In this document: piece by piece, positions 35,148 to 44,502 of the stretch | How the letters are laid out: every line of letters begins with the position of its first letter | Numbering within the stretch: position 1 is the first letter of the stretch | Assembly (NCBI GenBank): GCA_050018415.1 | Contig: JBEKAB010000020.1 | Coordinates: 1 to 64,000, forward strand | Direction of reading: 5' to 3' | DNA length: 64,000 nt | DNA from: UBA1161 sp002311745 | Lineage (GTDB): Bacteria > Planctomycetota > Phycisphaerae > Tepidisphaerales > Tepidisphaeraceae | Position numbers and translations under genes: made by a program | Notes under the pieces: model-generated | Database searches by the model: none | The model's input: only the letters and a program-made list of their open reading frames with translations | Told to the model about the DNA's origin: nothing

Positions 35148-36118
35148 TTTCCCACCGCTGGATTGCGTGGCAGTGGCGACGGCCATTGCTCCGGGGCCGG
35201 GCCCACCGCCGCCGCCCGCGCCGCATGCGCCAGGGTCTTGAACATCGCCGCGATGACGGCCGGCAAAGCAAATCCGCACTGCAGCGACCGCGCGTAGGCC
35301 GCCAGCGCCGCCAGCGGCTCGCCCCGGCGGGCGCTGCGATAACCCACGTCGAAATAGCCCTGGGCCAGCTTGCGTCGCATCTTCTTCACTTCACCGCGCC
35401 ACTGGCGCAGAAGCTGCGGGTCGTTTTTGATTTGCCGGATGGCGCCGCCGAGCACGCGGATTCGGGCTCGTTCCAATCGCTCGAAATGGCTGCTGACGGA
35501 GCCGACGTAGCGGCGGTAAAACGCGCCGATGCGAGCGACGGTGACCAGCTCGGCGCCGCGCAGGGCGATGCGCAGCCACAGGTCCCAGTCCTCGCAGCTC
35601 CAGACGGCCGGATCGGTATCGAAGCCGCCGATCTCCTGCACCATCTTTTTGGAGCACAGGTAACCGTGCGGCGGAGCCAGATTGTCCTCGAAGAGCCGCG
35701 GCAGAGCCGGCACGCCGCAAGGCAAAAGCCGATCTTCATGATGATGCTCTTCGGGATCGAATAGGCGCAATCCCATCACGCACAGGCGATTGGACTGTCC
35801 ATCCATCGCCTCGACGAGCCAGCGCACGGCATCGGGATGCAGCAGGTCATCGGCATCCAGGAACATCAGGTACTGCCCCGTCGCCGCCGCAACGCCCGCG
35901 TTGCGCGCCGCCGACACGCCGCGATTGGGTTGCTTGACGTACACGACGCCCTGGCCGTAGCGGGCCACGACGGCGTCGGTGTCATCGTCCGAGCCGTCGT
36001 TGACGATGACATGCTCGATGCGGCGATAGGACTGCTGGCGCACGGTTTGGATGGCATCGGGCAGAAACCGCGCCTGCCGGTAACACGGAGTCACGATGGA
36101 AACCAGGGGATCGGACAT
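35144..36118 (-). CDS. glycosyltransferase family 2 (tandem paralogue A)
   Basis: 324 residues. VSIVTPCYRQARFLPDAIQ, NDGSDDDTDAVV and MFLDADDLLHPDAV give the GT2 core; CEDWDLWLRIALRG supplies the downstream catalytic Glu-Asp. Its first 19 residues are identical to those of the next upstream gene, and most of the length aligns without large gaps, so the two are tandem duplicates. The C-terminal third (RSARRGEPLAALAAYARSL) is helical and also shared. Confidence 0.87.
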   Translation of the reverse strand: MSDPLVSIVTPCYRQARFLPDAIQTVRQQSYRRIEHVIVNDGSDDDTDAVVARYGQGVVYVKQPNRGVSAARNAGVAAATGQYLMFLDADDLLHPDAVRWLVEAMDGQSNRLCVMGLRLFDPEEHHHEDRLLPCGVPALPRLFEDNLAPPHGYLCSKKMVQEIGGFDTDPAVWSCEDWDLWLRIALRGAELVTVARIGAFYRRYVGSVSSHFERLERARIRVLGGAIRQIKNDPQLLRQWRGEVKKMRRKLAQGYFDVGYRSARRGEPLAALAAYARSLQCGFALPAVIAAMFKTLAHAARAAAVGPAPEQWPSPLPRNPAVGK

Positions 36119-36136
36119 AACGCATCAAGTCGCGAT

Positions 36137-37066
36137 TCAGGGCGCCGTCTGGGGCGGACCCAGGTCATAGCGCGCTTTTGCCGCATGGACAAGCGCCTTG
36201 GCCATGCCCGCCAAGCCGGGTAAGAGGCCAAACCCATAGCGAATGGATTGGACATAAGCGCCGATGGCCGCCTTGGCCGCGCCGCGCTTGGCCCGGTGGT
36301 AGCCGACGTCGAAGTTCGCCCGTCCCACGCGCCGCCGCATGCGATTGATCTGGCCGCCCCACTGTTGCAGCAGACGATCATCGTTCCTGACGCGTTCGAT
36401 GGCGCGGCTTAAGACGATGATCGTCGCCAGTTCCATCTGCTCGGGGTCGGTGCTCATCGAGCCGCTGTAGCGGCGATAGTAGGCGCCGATGCGCCCGAGG
36501 GTCTGCAATGGGCAACCCGACAGCACCATGCGCAGCCACAGGTCCCAGTCTTCGCACCCCTTGGGGCCGGGGTCGAATCCGCCGGCGGCGTCGAGCATCG
36601 CGCGCGAGCACAAATACGCGTGCGGCGGTGCCAGGTTCTCGAAAAACAGCCGCGGCAACGCCGGCAGCGACGGCAGGTGGCGGTCCTCGCCGCGGTTGGG
36701 ATCGCTCTCAAACAGCCGATACCCCATCACGCACAAGCGGTCGCTGCGGCCGTCCATCGCCTCGATCAGCCAGGCGATCGCCTCGGGAGCCAGCAGGTCG
36801 TCGGCGTCAAGGAACAGGAAATATTGTCCCGAGGCGGCGGCGATTCCCGCATTGCGCGCCGCGCACAAGCCGGCGTTCGCCTGCTTGACGTAGCGCACGC
36901 CGCCGCTGCGGGCCACGATGTTATCCGTGTCGTCATCCGAGCCGTCGTTGACGATGACATGCTCAATATGCCCGTAGCTCTGCTGTTGCACGCAGCGGAT
37001 GGCGTCGGCCAGGAAGCGCGCCTGGCGGTAGCACGGCGTCACGATGGAAACCAGCGGATCGGACAT
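36137..37066 (-). CDS. glycosyltransferase family 2 (tandem paralogue B)
   Basis: 309 residues, paralogous to the gene 18 bases downstream. VSIVTPCYRQARFLADAIR, NDGSDDDTDNIV, LFLDADDLLAPEAI and CEDWDLWLRMVLSG are all in place, so both copies look catalytically competent. Differences concentrate in the middle (LFESDPNRGEDRHLPS against LFDPEEHHHEDRLLPC), where acceptor contacts are expected, which suggests different linkages. Confidence 0.87.
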   Translation of the reverse strand: MSDPLVSIVTPCYRQARFLADAIRCVQQQSYGHIEHVIVNDGSDDDTDNIVARSGGVRYVKQANAGLCAARNAGIAAASGQYFLFLDADDLLAPEAIAWLIEAMDGRSDRLCVMGYRLFESDPNRGEDRHLPSLPALPRLFFENLAPPHAYLCSRAMLDAAGGFDPGPKGCEDWDLWLRMVLSGCPLQTLGRIGAYYRRYSGSMSTDPEQMELATIIVLSRAIERVRNDDRLLQQWGGQINRMRRRVGRANFDVGYHRAKRGAAKAAIGAYVQSIRYGFGLLPGLAGMAKALVHAAKARYDLGPPQTAP

Positions 37067-37070
37067 ATGG

Positions 37071-38360
37071 CTAAAGGTTGGATGCGGCCAGATCGGCCCG
37101 GGACTTGCCGGCGGCTTCGGCGCCCCAGCCCCACTTGGCCGGTTCGTGGAACACGCCGAATTCCGTGTTCAACAGCGCATCGCGGACGTGAAAACTCTTG
37201 CCCGTCTGCGAGCAATACAGGCGCTCGAAGGTCGAATCCCACACCAGCATGTGAATCAGGTACGCTTCGGAGACGAGTTTCAGCGGGGGCGTGGTCATCT
37301 CGATCACGCCATCGCCCTCCACGACGCCCGTCTCGAACCCGTCGGTGGCCGTCGTGTAGCAGCAGCAGGAAACCTCGTCGCTGGTGCGCGTGATTCCGAC
37401 GGTGAAATTCGGCTCGACGATCGGCTGCGAGGCGTGATAGTGCAGGCGCAGCCGCAGGCGCGAGCCGACATCGAATATCGTGCGCTCGTGGCCGGATTCG
37501 TCCAGAATCTCGACTTCGGTGAACCGGATGGGGCATTTCTCCGGGTCGGTTCCGACGGTCCGCTCGGCCCAGGCCGACATCTGAAGCTGGCTGTCCTGCT
37601 CATATTGCCGCGTCACCTGCTCGACGGGACCGTCCGCCACGACCCGCCCCCCGGCGAGGTAAATCGCGCGCTTGCACATGCTCTTGATCGAGAACATGTT
37701 GTGCGAAACCAGCAGCAGCGTCACGCCCCTGGCCAGCAATCGCTTGGCGTGTTCCATGCACTTGCGCTGAAAGGCCAGGTCGCCGACGGCCAGGACCTCG
37801 TCCAGGAGCAGGATGTCCGGCTCCAGGTGCGCCGCCACGGCAAACGCCAGGCGCACGTACATGCCGCTGCTGTAGCGCTTGACGGGCGTGTCGATGAAGT
37901 CTCGGATTTCGGCGAAGTCCACGATGGCGTCGTACTTGGAGGCGACTTCGCGGCGGCTCATGCCGATGATGGCGCCGTTGAGGAAGACGTTTTCCCGCCC
38001 GGTGAGCTCGGGATGAAACCCGGTTCCCACTTCCAGCAGGCTGCCGACGCGTCCGCGCATGCCCGCGCTGCCCGTGGTCGGAGGGGTGATTCGGCTCAGG
38101 ATTTTGAGCAGCGTTGATTTTCCGGCCCCGTTGCGGCCGATGACGCCGACCGCCTCGCCGCGGCGAACCGAAAACGACGCGTCCTTCAGCGCCCAAATTT
38201 CCGTGGGAGCCGTGCGACCGGAGGCCGGCTTGCGCAGTCGGCCCAGGCCTTTGCGCACGGCCGAGGAAATGGCCTCGCGCAGGCTGCCGTAGCCGCGCCG
38301 GCCTTCGCCCAGGCGGAAACGCTTGGACAAGTTCTCGACTTCGATGGTCAGCGGATTCAT
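37071..38360 (-). CDS. ABC transporter ATP-binding protein for polysaccharide export (Wzt/TagH-like)
   Basis: 429 residues. The nucleotide-binding domain (1 to about 250) has GRNGAGKSTLLKILSR (Walker A), the degenerate signature KRYSSGMYVRLAFAV typical of polysaccharide exporters, and DILLLDEVLAVGD (Walker B). Residues about 270-429 form an extra C-terminal domain like Wzt_C, which in characterised systems binds the modified non-reducing end of the glycan to permit export. The ATG at 38360 overlaps the upstream stop by four bases; the frame is open to 38417. Its permease partner is at 44503-45387, six genes away. Confidence 0.88.
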   Translation of the reverse strand: MNPLTIEVENLSKRFRLGEGRRGYGSLREAISSAVRKGLGRLRKPASGRTAPTEIWALKDASFSVRRGEAVGVIGRNGAGKSTLLKILSRITPPTTGSAGMRGRVGSLLEVGTGFHPELTGRENVFLNGAIIGMSRREVASKYDAIVDFAEIRDFIDTPVKRYSSGMYVRLAFAVAAHLEPDILLLDEVLAVGDLAFQRKCMEHAKRLLARGVTLLLVSHNMFSIKSMCKRAIYLAGGRVVADGPVEQVTRQYEQDSQLQMSAWAERTVGTDPEKCPIRFTEVEILDESGHERTIFDVGSRLRLRLHYHASQPIVEPNFTVGITRTSDEVSCCCYTTATDGFETGVVEGDGVIEMTTPPLKLVSEAYLIHMLVWDSTFERLYCSQTGKSFHVRDALLNTEFGVFHEPAKWGWGAEAAGKSRADLAASNL

Positions 38361-40015
38361 AACGGGACAGGAATGGGCTTGGCCATCTTGCGGGCGACAA
38401 CGCGCAAGAGCGACCACAGCCTGGGCCCCAGTCGTTTCTTCAATCCCAGGCGGCGGTAGGCGCGCGACTGCGCGATCGCCGGATTGATCTGCCGCGCCGC
38501 CTCAATGCCCAGGCGGCAATCTGCCAACTCGCCGCGGTCGAACGCCTCGTTGGCCAGGTAAAACACCTCGCGGCTCAGAAGCTGGACCACCTCCTGGCGT
38601 CGCCGCGACGCATCGGCGATTTTATCCGAATACTCGCGGAAAATCACTTCGAAGGCTTTGAAGCGCATCTGCAGGTCGCTGATCGTCCGATATTGGCTGG
38701 ACATGTTTTTACCGTGGATGCGGTAGTACGCCTGGTGGGCCGCCAACACGGCCACGTCGCCATGGACGGCGAAGCGCATCCACATTTCCATGTCGCCGGT
38801 GTGCAGCAACTCGGGCCGGTAGCCGCCGATCTGCTTTTGCAACCGCGTGCGCGCCACGACGGTGGGCGTCTGCACCATGTTCAGCCCGTAGCAGAAGGCG
38901 GTATCCAGGAATGTTTCGCCGTGGACGAGTTGGTACTCCGGACCTTCGTGGATGCGCTCGGTGGCACTTTGCGGATCCTCGCAGACGACCGCCTGCCCGT
39001 GCACGAAGCCGACGTTGGGATGCGTTTCCATGACCGCCACCGCGCGCCGCAGCGCCCCCGGCAGCAGCAGATCGTCGGCCGAGAGCAGCACCAGGTATTG
39101 GCCGCTGGCCCAATCCAGTCCCTCGTTGAACGTGGCGATATGGCCGCGGTTGACGACGTGGCGGCGGAACTCGACCCGCGGATCGCGCCGCGCCAGATCG
39201 GCGGCGACGGCCGGCGTGTCATCCGGCGAAGCGTCGTCCAGGATCAACACGCGTACGTCCACACCCTGCTGATTCAGGGCGCTTTCGACGCATCCCCGCA
39301 GATAGTGCGCGTATTTGTAGCAGGGGACGATCACGTCCACGCGGGGAAACTGGTCCGAAGCACCGTCCCGCGGGCGCAGCAGCGGACGCGCCGGATTACC
39401 CACCACCACGGCCTTGGGGGCAATGTCCTCCAGCACCACCGCGCCCATGCCGACCAGGGCCGTGTGGCCGATCTGCACGTACTGGCGGATGGAGGCGTGT
39501 GCGCCGATGTAGCACGATGGGCCGATGGTCACGAACCCGCTGATGCAGGCGCCCGGCGCGACGACGGTGTAAGGACCGACGCGACAGTCGTGCCCGATGA
39601 GGCTTCCCATGGACAGGACCACGTGGTCGCCGACGCTGACGCCGGCGCCGACCGCCACGCCATGGCCGAGGCACACGCCCTGGCCGATCTGCGCCAGCGG
39701 AGACACCGATGCCGCCGGATGCACCAGCGTGGCAAATTCATCTCGGGCCAGCGCCGTCTTGGCGAGCAGCGCCTCGCGGCTGGCGAAGCTCTTGTCGCTG
39801 CCGATGGCCAGGATGAATTTGCAGCCGGCAAATTGTTTGGCGTCGGCCAGCGTGCCCAGCACTTCCAGTTCGCCGAGGCGCGATCCTCGCGGATGGAAAT
39901 CATCCAGGCATCCGACGATCTGCCAGCGCGCGGACACCGCGTTGCACGCGTGGACGACGTCCATCACGTCGTGCGCCATACCACCTGATCCCAGAATGAT
40001 CAGCCGATCTGTCAT
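38357..40015 (-). CDS. fused PglD/NeuD-like acyltransferase and glycosyltransferase family 2
   Basis: 552 residues. Residues 1 to about 210: RLIILGSGGMAHDVMDVV (NAD-like nucleotide-sugar-binding N-domain of PglD) and a left-handed beta-helix of hexapeptide repeats (ASVSPLAQIGQGVCLGHGV and on, ending VVLEDIAPKAVVVGNPAR). Residues about 222-550: GT2 with VDVIVPCYKYAHYLRGC, LDDASPDD and LLSADDLLLPGAL. An N- or O-acetyltransferase fused to the enzyme that would use the acylated sugar is a plausible channelled pair. Reads through with no break. Coupled by ATGA on both sides. Confidence 0.85.
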   Translation of the reverse strand: MTDRLIILGSGGMAHDVMDVVHACNAVSARWQIVGCLDDFHPRGSRLGELEVLGTLADAKQFAGCKFILAIGSDKSFASREALLAKTALARDEFATLVHPAASVSPLAQIGQGVCLGHGVAVGAGVSVGDHVVLSMGSLIGHDCRVGPYTVVAPGACISGFVTIGPSCYIGAHASIRQYVQIGHTALVGMGAVVLEDIAPKAVVVGNPARPLLRPRDGASDQFPRVDVIVPCYKYAHYLRGCVESALNQQGVDVRVLILDDASPDDTPAVAADLARRDPRVEFRRHVVNRGHIATFNEGLDWASGQYLVLLSADDLLLPGALRRAVAVMETHPNVGFVHGQAVVCEDPQSATERIHEGPEYQLVHGETFLDTAFCYGLNMVQTPTVVARTRLQKQIGGYRPELLHTGDMEMWMRFAVHGDVAVLAAHQAYYRIHGKNMSSQYRTISDLQMRFKAFEVIFREYSDKIADASRRRQEVVQLLSREVFYLANEAFDRGELADCRLGIEAARQINPAIAQSRAYRRLGLKKRLGPRLWSLLRVVARKMAKPIPVPL

Positions 40016-41184
40016 ACCCCGCGCGAAAGATGGCGCAATTGCTCGATCACGTAAGCCTGATCCTCATCGCTCATCATGTGGTGCAACGGCAAGAGAATGA
40101 CGTCGCTGCGCGCCGCTTCGGAGTGCGGCAAATGGCACGGGCCCCGATGGGCGTAAGCCGGTTCCTGATGGGCATTCATGACTCCGCGTCGCGTGGCTAC
40201 GCCGCGTCGCTGCATCTCCTGCATGAGCTGGTCGCGGCTCAGGGGAAACGGCCGGGTCACCCGCACCGCGTACGACTGAAAATTGGACCGGGCATAGGGC
40301 GGCTCCACGGGCGCGATCAGGCCCGGAATCTCGCGCAGCGCCTCGGCGTAATTGGCCGCCAGGATTCGCCGCCGCTCCAGCAGTTCCGGCAGCCGGCGCA
40401 GTTGCACGCGCCCCACCGCCGCCTGGATGTCGGTCATGCGATAATTGAACCCGATTTCGGGATACTCCTCGAAGACGATATGGCGCGCCGCGTGGCGAAC
40501 GGTGTCGGAGATGCTCATGGCGTGCTGGCGCAGGGCGCGGAGCCTGCGGGCCACAACGGCGTCCGTGGTGGTGATCATGCCGCCGTCGCCGGTGGTGATG
40601 ACTTTGCGCGGATGAAACGAGAAGCACGCCGCCACGCCGTGCGGCCGGCCAATGCGCTGCCACTGGTCGCCGATCTGGATTTCGCTGCCGATGGCGCACG
40701 CCGCATCCTCCACCACCGGCAACCCGCGCCGCTGCGCGATCTCCAGAACCGCCTGCAAGTCGCAGGGCATGCCGATCTGGTGCACCGCCAAGATCGCCTT
40801 GGTGCGCGGGGTGATCGCCTTCTCGATCAGCCGCGCATCGACGTTGTAGGTGTCTGGATCGATGTCCACGAACACCGGCGTGGCGCCGCAGTACGTGATC
40901 ACGTTGGTCGTGGCGATGAACGAGTGGCTGACCGTGATCACCTCGTCGCCGCTCTTGACGCCCAGCACGTGCAGCACCAGGTGCAGGGCCGCCGTGCAAC
41001 TGGACACCGCCACGGCATGCAGGGCGCGGACGTAGGCGGCGAATTCCTCCTCAAATGCTTTGACTTGGGGACCCTGGGTGACCCATCCTGAAAGGATCAC
41101 CTCGCGGGCCGCCGCCGCTTCTTCTTCACCAAGTACCGGTTTGGAAATCGATATTTCCTGCCGTTGCCGATCCGTCAGCGTCAT
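40012..41184 (-). CDS. DegT/DnrJ/EryC1/StrS-family sugar aminotransferase
   Basis: 390 residues, PLP-dependent. SGWVTQGPQVKAFEEEFA, SSCTAALHLVL, VEDAACAIGSE and CFSFHPRKVITTGDGGM (the Lys that binds PLP) are all family motifs. Transfers an amino group from glutamate to a keto-sugar nucleotide such as UDP-4-keto or 3-keto sugar. The ATG at 41184 overlaps the upstream TGA; an upstream extension to 41223 is not needed. The partner epimerase and PglD-like acyltransferase lie next to it, consistent with an acetamido sugar. Confidence 0.88.
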   Translation of the reverse strand: MTLTDRQRQEISISKPVLGEEEAAAAREVILSGWVTQGPQVKAFEEEFAAYVRALHAVAVSSCTAALHLVLHVLGVKSGDEVITVSHSFIATTNVITYCGATPVFVDIDPDTYNVDARLIEKAITPRTKAILAVHQIGMPCDLQAVLEIAQRRGLPVVEDAACAIGSEIQIGDQWQRIGRPHGVAACFSFHPRKVITTGDGGMITTTDAVVARRLRALRQHAMSISDTVRHAARHIVFEEYPEIGFNYRMTDIQAAVGRVQLRRLPELLERRRILAANYAEALREIPGLIAPVEPPYARSNFQSYAVRVTRPFPLSRDQLMQEMQRRGVATRRGVMNAHQEPAYAHRGPCHLPHSEAARSDVILLPLHHMMSDEDQAYVIEQLRHLSRGV

Positions 41185-42173
41185 ACGGGTATCTCCTGAC
41201 GCCCTAAAGACTCTTTTTTCCATTGAACTAAATCGGACAATCCCTGCTCCAGCGTTACCTCGGCCACAAATCCGAGGTGGGCCTTGGCTTTATGGGTACT
41301 GGCCAAACGTCGAGGCACGGGGTTGACCTTTCGGGGGGGGTGAAAATCCGGCGACAAGTGATGCGCCCCGGTCACCTTTTGCATGGCCTCCCAAAGCCCC
41401 AGCAACGTGGTCTCAGTGCCGCTGGCGACGTTGTACACGTCATCCACGCGGTCGGACTTCATGGCCAGGATGTTGGCCCGGGCGATGTCGCGAACGTTGA
41501 TGAAATCCATGGACGCCGAGCCGTCGCCGTGGATTTGCGGCCGCTTGCCGGCGTCGATGCAGTCCAGCCAGCGGATGAACACTTCGGTGTACGCGCCGGT
41601 CACGTCCATGCGGGCGCCGTAGGCGTTGAAGTACCGCAGCCCCACGCTGGGCATGCCGTACATGTCGGCGAAGCTGCGCGCGATGCCTTCGTTCATCTGC
41701 TTGGCCGCGCCGTAGAGGGTGCGGTTGTTGTACGGATGATGTTTTTCCGTGGTGGGAAATTCGTCGGCCGCTCCGTAGACCGAGGCGCTGGAGGCGTAGA
41801 CGATCTTTTTGACCTTCTGCGCCACCGCCGCCTCAAAAACGTTGAAAGTTCCCATGACCAGCACGTCCATGCACTCGCGCGGCCGCTCGGCGCAGAGGGT
41901 AATGCGAATCGCCGCCTGGTGGAAGACATAATCGCAGCCGGCAACCGCGCCGCTCACGACCGCCGGGTCGCGCACGTCGCCTTTGATAAAGGAAATATCG
42001 CGCCGGCATTGCGCATCGGCCAGATTTTCCATCCGGCCGCGAATCAAATTGTCCAGGACGCGGATTTCGCCGGCGCCAGCGTCGATCAGACGATCGACGA
42101 TGTGCGAGCCGATCAATCCCGCGCCGCCGGTCACCAATACCGTTGCGCCTTCCAATGGGAATTTGGCACTCAT
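41181..42173 (-). CDS. NAD-dependent nucleotide-sugar epimerase/dehydratase
   Basis: 330 residues, extended SDR. ATVLVTGGAGLIGSHIVDRL (Rossmann), YASSASVYGAADEFP and the catalytic Tyr-Lys in LYGAAKQMNE are intact. LRYFNAYGARMDVTGAYTEV and DFINVRDIARANILAM resemble 4-epimerases (GalE/WbpP group) more than decarboxylases. Expected to supply the epimerised or keto sugar for this locus. Confidence 0.85.
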   Translation of the reverse strand: MSAKFPLEGATVLVTGGAGLIGSHIVDRLIDAGAGEIRVLDNLIRGRMENLADAQCRRDISFIKGDVRDPAVVSGAVAGCDYVFHQAAIRITLCAERPRECMDVLVMGTFNVFEAAVAQKVKKIVYASSASVYGAADEFPTTEKHHPYNNRTLYGAAKQMNEGIARSFADMYGMPSVGLRYFNAYGARMDVTGAYTEVFIRWLDCIDAGKRPQIHGDGSASMDFINVRDIARANILAMKSDRVDDVYNVASGTETTLLGLWEAMQKVTGAHHLSPDFHPPRKVNPVPRRLASTHKAKAHLGFVAEVTLEQGLSDLVQWKKESLGRQEIPV

Positions 42174-42185
42174 GAGCTTCCTTGG

Positions 42186-43355
42186 TTAGCTGAGCAATTC
42201 ACCCAGCGCATCCACGACCGCGTTCTGCTGTTGGATGGTCATTTCCGCAAACAGCGGAAGGGTCAGGCATTGCCGCGCGATGGCCTCGGCCACGGGATAA
42301 TCGCCCTCGGAAGCGCCCAGATGGCGATAGGCCTCCTGCAAGTGCAGCGGCACCGGATAATGCAAACCCGTGGCAATGCCCAAAGATTCCAGCGACGAAC
42401 GAAGATGGTCGCGCTGCGCGTGGCGCACGACGAACAGATGCCAGACGTGGCGCCGCTCGGGCATGGCAGCCGGAAGCTGCAACGGCAGCCCCGCCAGCAG
42501 GGACAAATATCGCTGGGCAAACGTGCGGCGCGCTTCGGTCCAACGCTCCAGGTGATGAAGCTTCACGCCCAGAACCGCGCCCTGCATGCCATCCATGCGG
42601 TAGTTGTAGCCGATCTCGCTGTGATGGTAGCGTTGGCGCTGCGCGTGGTCCCGTAGAGCGCGTAGGCGGGCGGCAATGGCATCATCGTTAGTGATGACAG
42701 CGCCAGCCTCGCCAAACGCGCCCAAATTTTTACCGGGGTAAAAGCTGAAGCAGCCGCAGATTCCGAAAGTCCCCACGCCCAGCCCGCGATAGCTCGCGCC
42801 GTGCGCTTGGGCGCAATCCTCCACGACCGGAATGCCGTGGCGGTTGGCAATGTCCATAATCGCCTGCATGTCCGCGGCTTGGCCGTAGAGATGCACGGGC
42901 AAAATGGCCTTGGTCCGCGGCGTAATGGCTCGCTCCAACAGGTTCGGATCCATGGTGCACGTTGCCGGATCAACGTCCACGAACACGGGCTTGGCGCCGC
43001 AATAACTGATGGCCCAGCTCGTGGCGATGAAGGTCATGGGCACGGTAATCACCTCGTCGCCCCTGCCGACGCCGGCGCAAATCAGCGCCACATGCAGGGC
43101 CGAGGTGCCCGAATTGACGCCCACGCAATGCTTGGTTCCGCAGTAGCGCGCAAAATCCGCCTCGAACTGGGCGGTCTTGGGGCCAAGGATGAACGAGGCG
43201 TTCTCGACCACCTCGGCGATGGCCGCCATGACTTGCGGGCCGATCTTCGCGTACTGGGCTCGCAGGTCGGACAGAGGCACCTCGATGCGCGGGGAAGTTT
43301 TCTGCGCCGGCGCCCCCGCAGGCAGTTGGGTTTGGTTGGCCGTGATCATAGACAT
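42186..43355 (-). CDS. DegT/DnrJ/EryC1/StrS-family sugar aminotransferase, second copy
   Basis: 389 residues. VPLSDLRAQYAKIGPQVMAAI, VNSGTSALHVALICAGVG, VEDCAQAHGASYRG and CFSFYPGKNLGAFGEAGA (PLP lysine) identify it; it is closer to WbpE/WlbC-like 3-aminotransferases than its neighbour by these segments. With the Gfo/Idh/MocA enzyme just upstream it could form the 3-oxidation/3-amination pair of UDP-GlcNAcA-type pathways (inference). The ATG at 43355 has GGGAGAG upstream; the longer frame to 43469 is overlap. Confidence 0.88.
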   Translation of the reverse strand: MSMITANQTQLPAGAPAQKTSPRIEVPLSDLRAQYAKIGPQVMAAIAEVVENASFILGPKTAQFEADFARYCGTKHCVGVNSGTSALHVALICAGVGRGDEVITVPMTFIATSWAISYCGAKPVFVDVDPATCTMDPNLLERAITPRTKAILPVHLYGQAADMQAIMDIANRHGIPVVEDCAQAHGASYRGLGVGTFGICGCFSFYPGKNLGAFGEAGAVITNDDAIAARLRALRDHAQRQRYHHSEIGYNYRMDGMQGAVLGVKLHHLERWTEARRTFAQRYLSLLAGLPLQLPAAMPERRHVWHLFVVRHAQRDHLRSSLESLGIATGLHYPVPLHLQEAYRHLGASEGDYPVAEAIARQCLTLPLFAEMTIQQQNAVVDALGELLS

Positions 43356-43398
43356 GTCTCTCCCATTCCTTTTGAACGTGCCGCAGCGGTCGGTTCGA

Positions 43399-44475
43399 TC
43401 AGACCGCGGCGGTTGCCCGGGCGTGGCCGTTGCCGTTGGTTTGAATACCCGAAAGCACCACGCGTCCACCCTGGGCGCGCAGGCTGCGGTTGGCCATCTC
43501 CAGAAGCTGCACGATCCGCAGGCCTAACATCCCGTCGCTGATCGGCGTGGCGCCGGTGCGGATGCAGTTGGCGAAATGCGACACCGCGTTCTGCAGGGCC
43601 TCGCTGGGTTCGATGCAGGGGCTCCAGCAGTCGCCGGCGCGATAATTGATCAGCATTCTTTGTCGCTGCTCGTCGCGCATGCCGGCCTCGTCGAACTCGA
43701 TGCCGCGGTCGTACACCTTGACCGGCTCGGTGCTGTTGAGCTCGTTGAAGATGACGCTCTTGCGACTGCCGGCGAAGATCATCTGCCGGATTTTCACCGG
43801 CGAGAGCCAGTTGACGTGGAAACTGGCCAGCAGGTGATCGCCGAAATCGACGTTCACGTAGGCGATGTCTTCGATCTCGGGATTGGCGTGGGCGCAGCCC
43901 CAGGCGGAAATGCTGCGCGCTTCCAGGCCCAGAACGTGATCCACGATGGCCAGGTCGTGCGGCGCCAGGTCCCACACCACGTTGATGTCGTGCTGGAACA
44001 GGCCGAGGTTGATGCGCACGGAGTCGATGTAGTACAGCTCGCCCAGCTCGCCGGAATCCACGATCTGGCGAATCTTGCGCACCGCGGGATTGAACAGATA
44101 GGTGTGATCGACCATCAAAACCTTGCCCACCCGTGCCGCCAGATCCACCAGGGCCTTGCCCTCCTGCACGGTGGCGCTCAGGGGTTTCTCCACCATAAGG
44201 TGCTTGCCGGCTTCGAGGCATTGCTTGGCCAGCGAGAAGTGCGTGGACACGGGCGTGGCGATGGCCACCGCGTCCAACGGCAGCTCCAACATCTGATCGA
44301 CGCTGGAAAGCAGCTTCAGATGATTGAATTGCCGGCCGATCACCTCGAGGCGGGCGGGGTTGGCGTCGCAAACGGCCACCGCCCGCGTCGCCGGGCACGT
44401 GCAGAAATTGCGGACCAGGTTCGGACCCCAGTATCCCGCACCGATCACACCGATATTCAGTCTCTCATCCTTCAT
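43399..44475 (-). CDS. Gfo/Idh/MocA-family sugar dehydrogenase
   Basis: 358 residues. LNIGVIGAGYWGPNLVRNF binds NAD(P), HLMVEKPLSATVQEG holds the catalytic Glu-Lys-Pro, and VMVDHTYLFNPAVRKI and WDLAPHDLAIVDHVLG complete the substrate site. The order dehydrogenase then DegT aminotransferase is that of wbpB-wbpE/wlbA-wlbC clusters, so UDP-sugar 3-dehydrogenation is the leading guess. Starts at the ATG at 44475, 27 bases after the permease stop. Confidence 0.87.
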   Translation of the reverse strand: MKDERLNIGVIGAGYWGPNLVRNFCTCPATRAVAVCDANPARLEVIGRQFNHLKLLSSVDQMLELPLDAVAIATPVSTHFSLAKQCLEAGKHLMVEKPLSATVQEGKALVDLAARVGKVLMVDHTYLFNPAVRKIRQIVDSGELGELYYIDSVRINLGLFQHDINVVWDLAPHDLAIVDHVLGLEARSISAWGCAHANPEIEDIAYVNVDFGDHLLASFHVNWLSPVKIRQMIFAGSRKSVIFNELNSTEPVKVYDRGIEFDEAGMRDEQRQRMLINYRAGDCWSPCIEPSEALQNAVSHFANCIRTGATPISDGMLGLRIVQLLEMANRSLRAQGGRVVLSGIQTNGNGHARATAAV

Positions 44476-44502
44476 AAAACGCTCCGTCCCTCAAAAGAAA
44501 AA

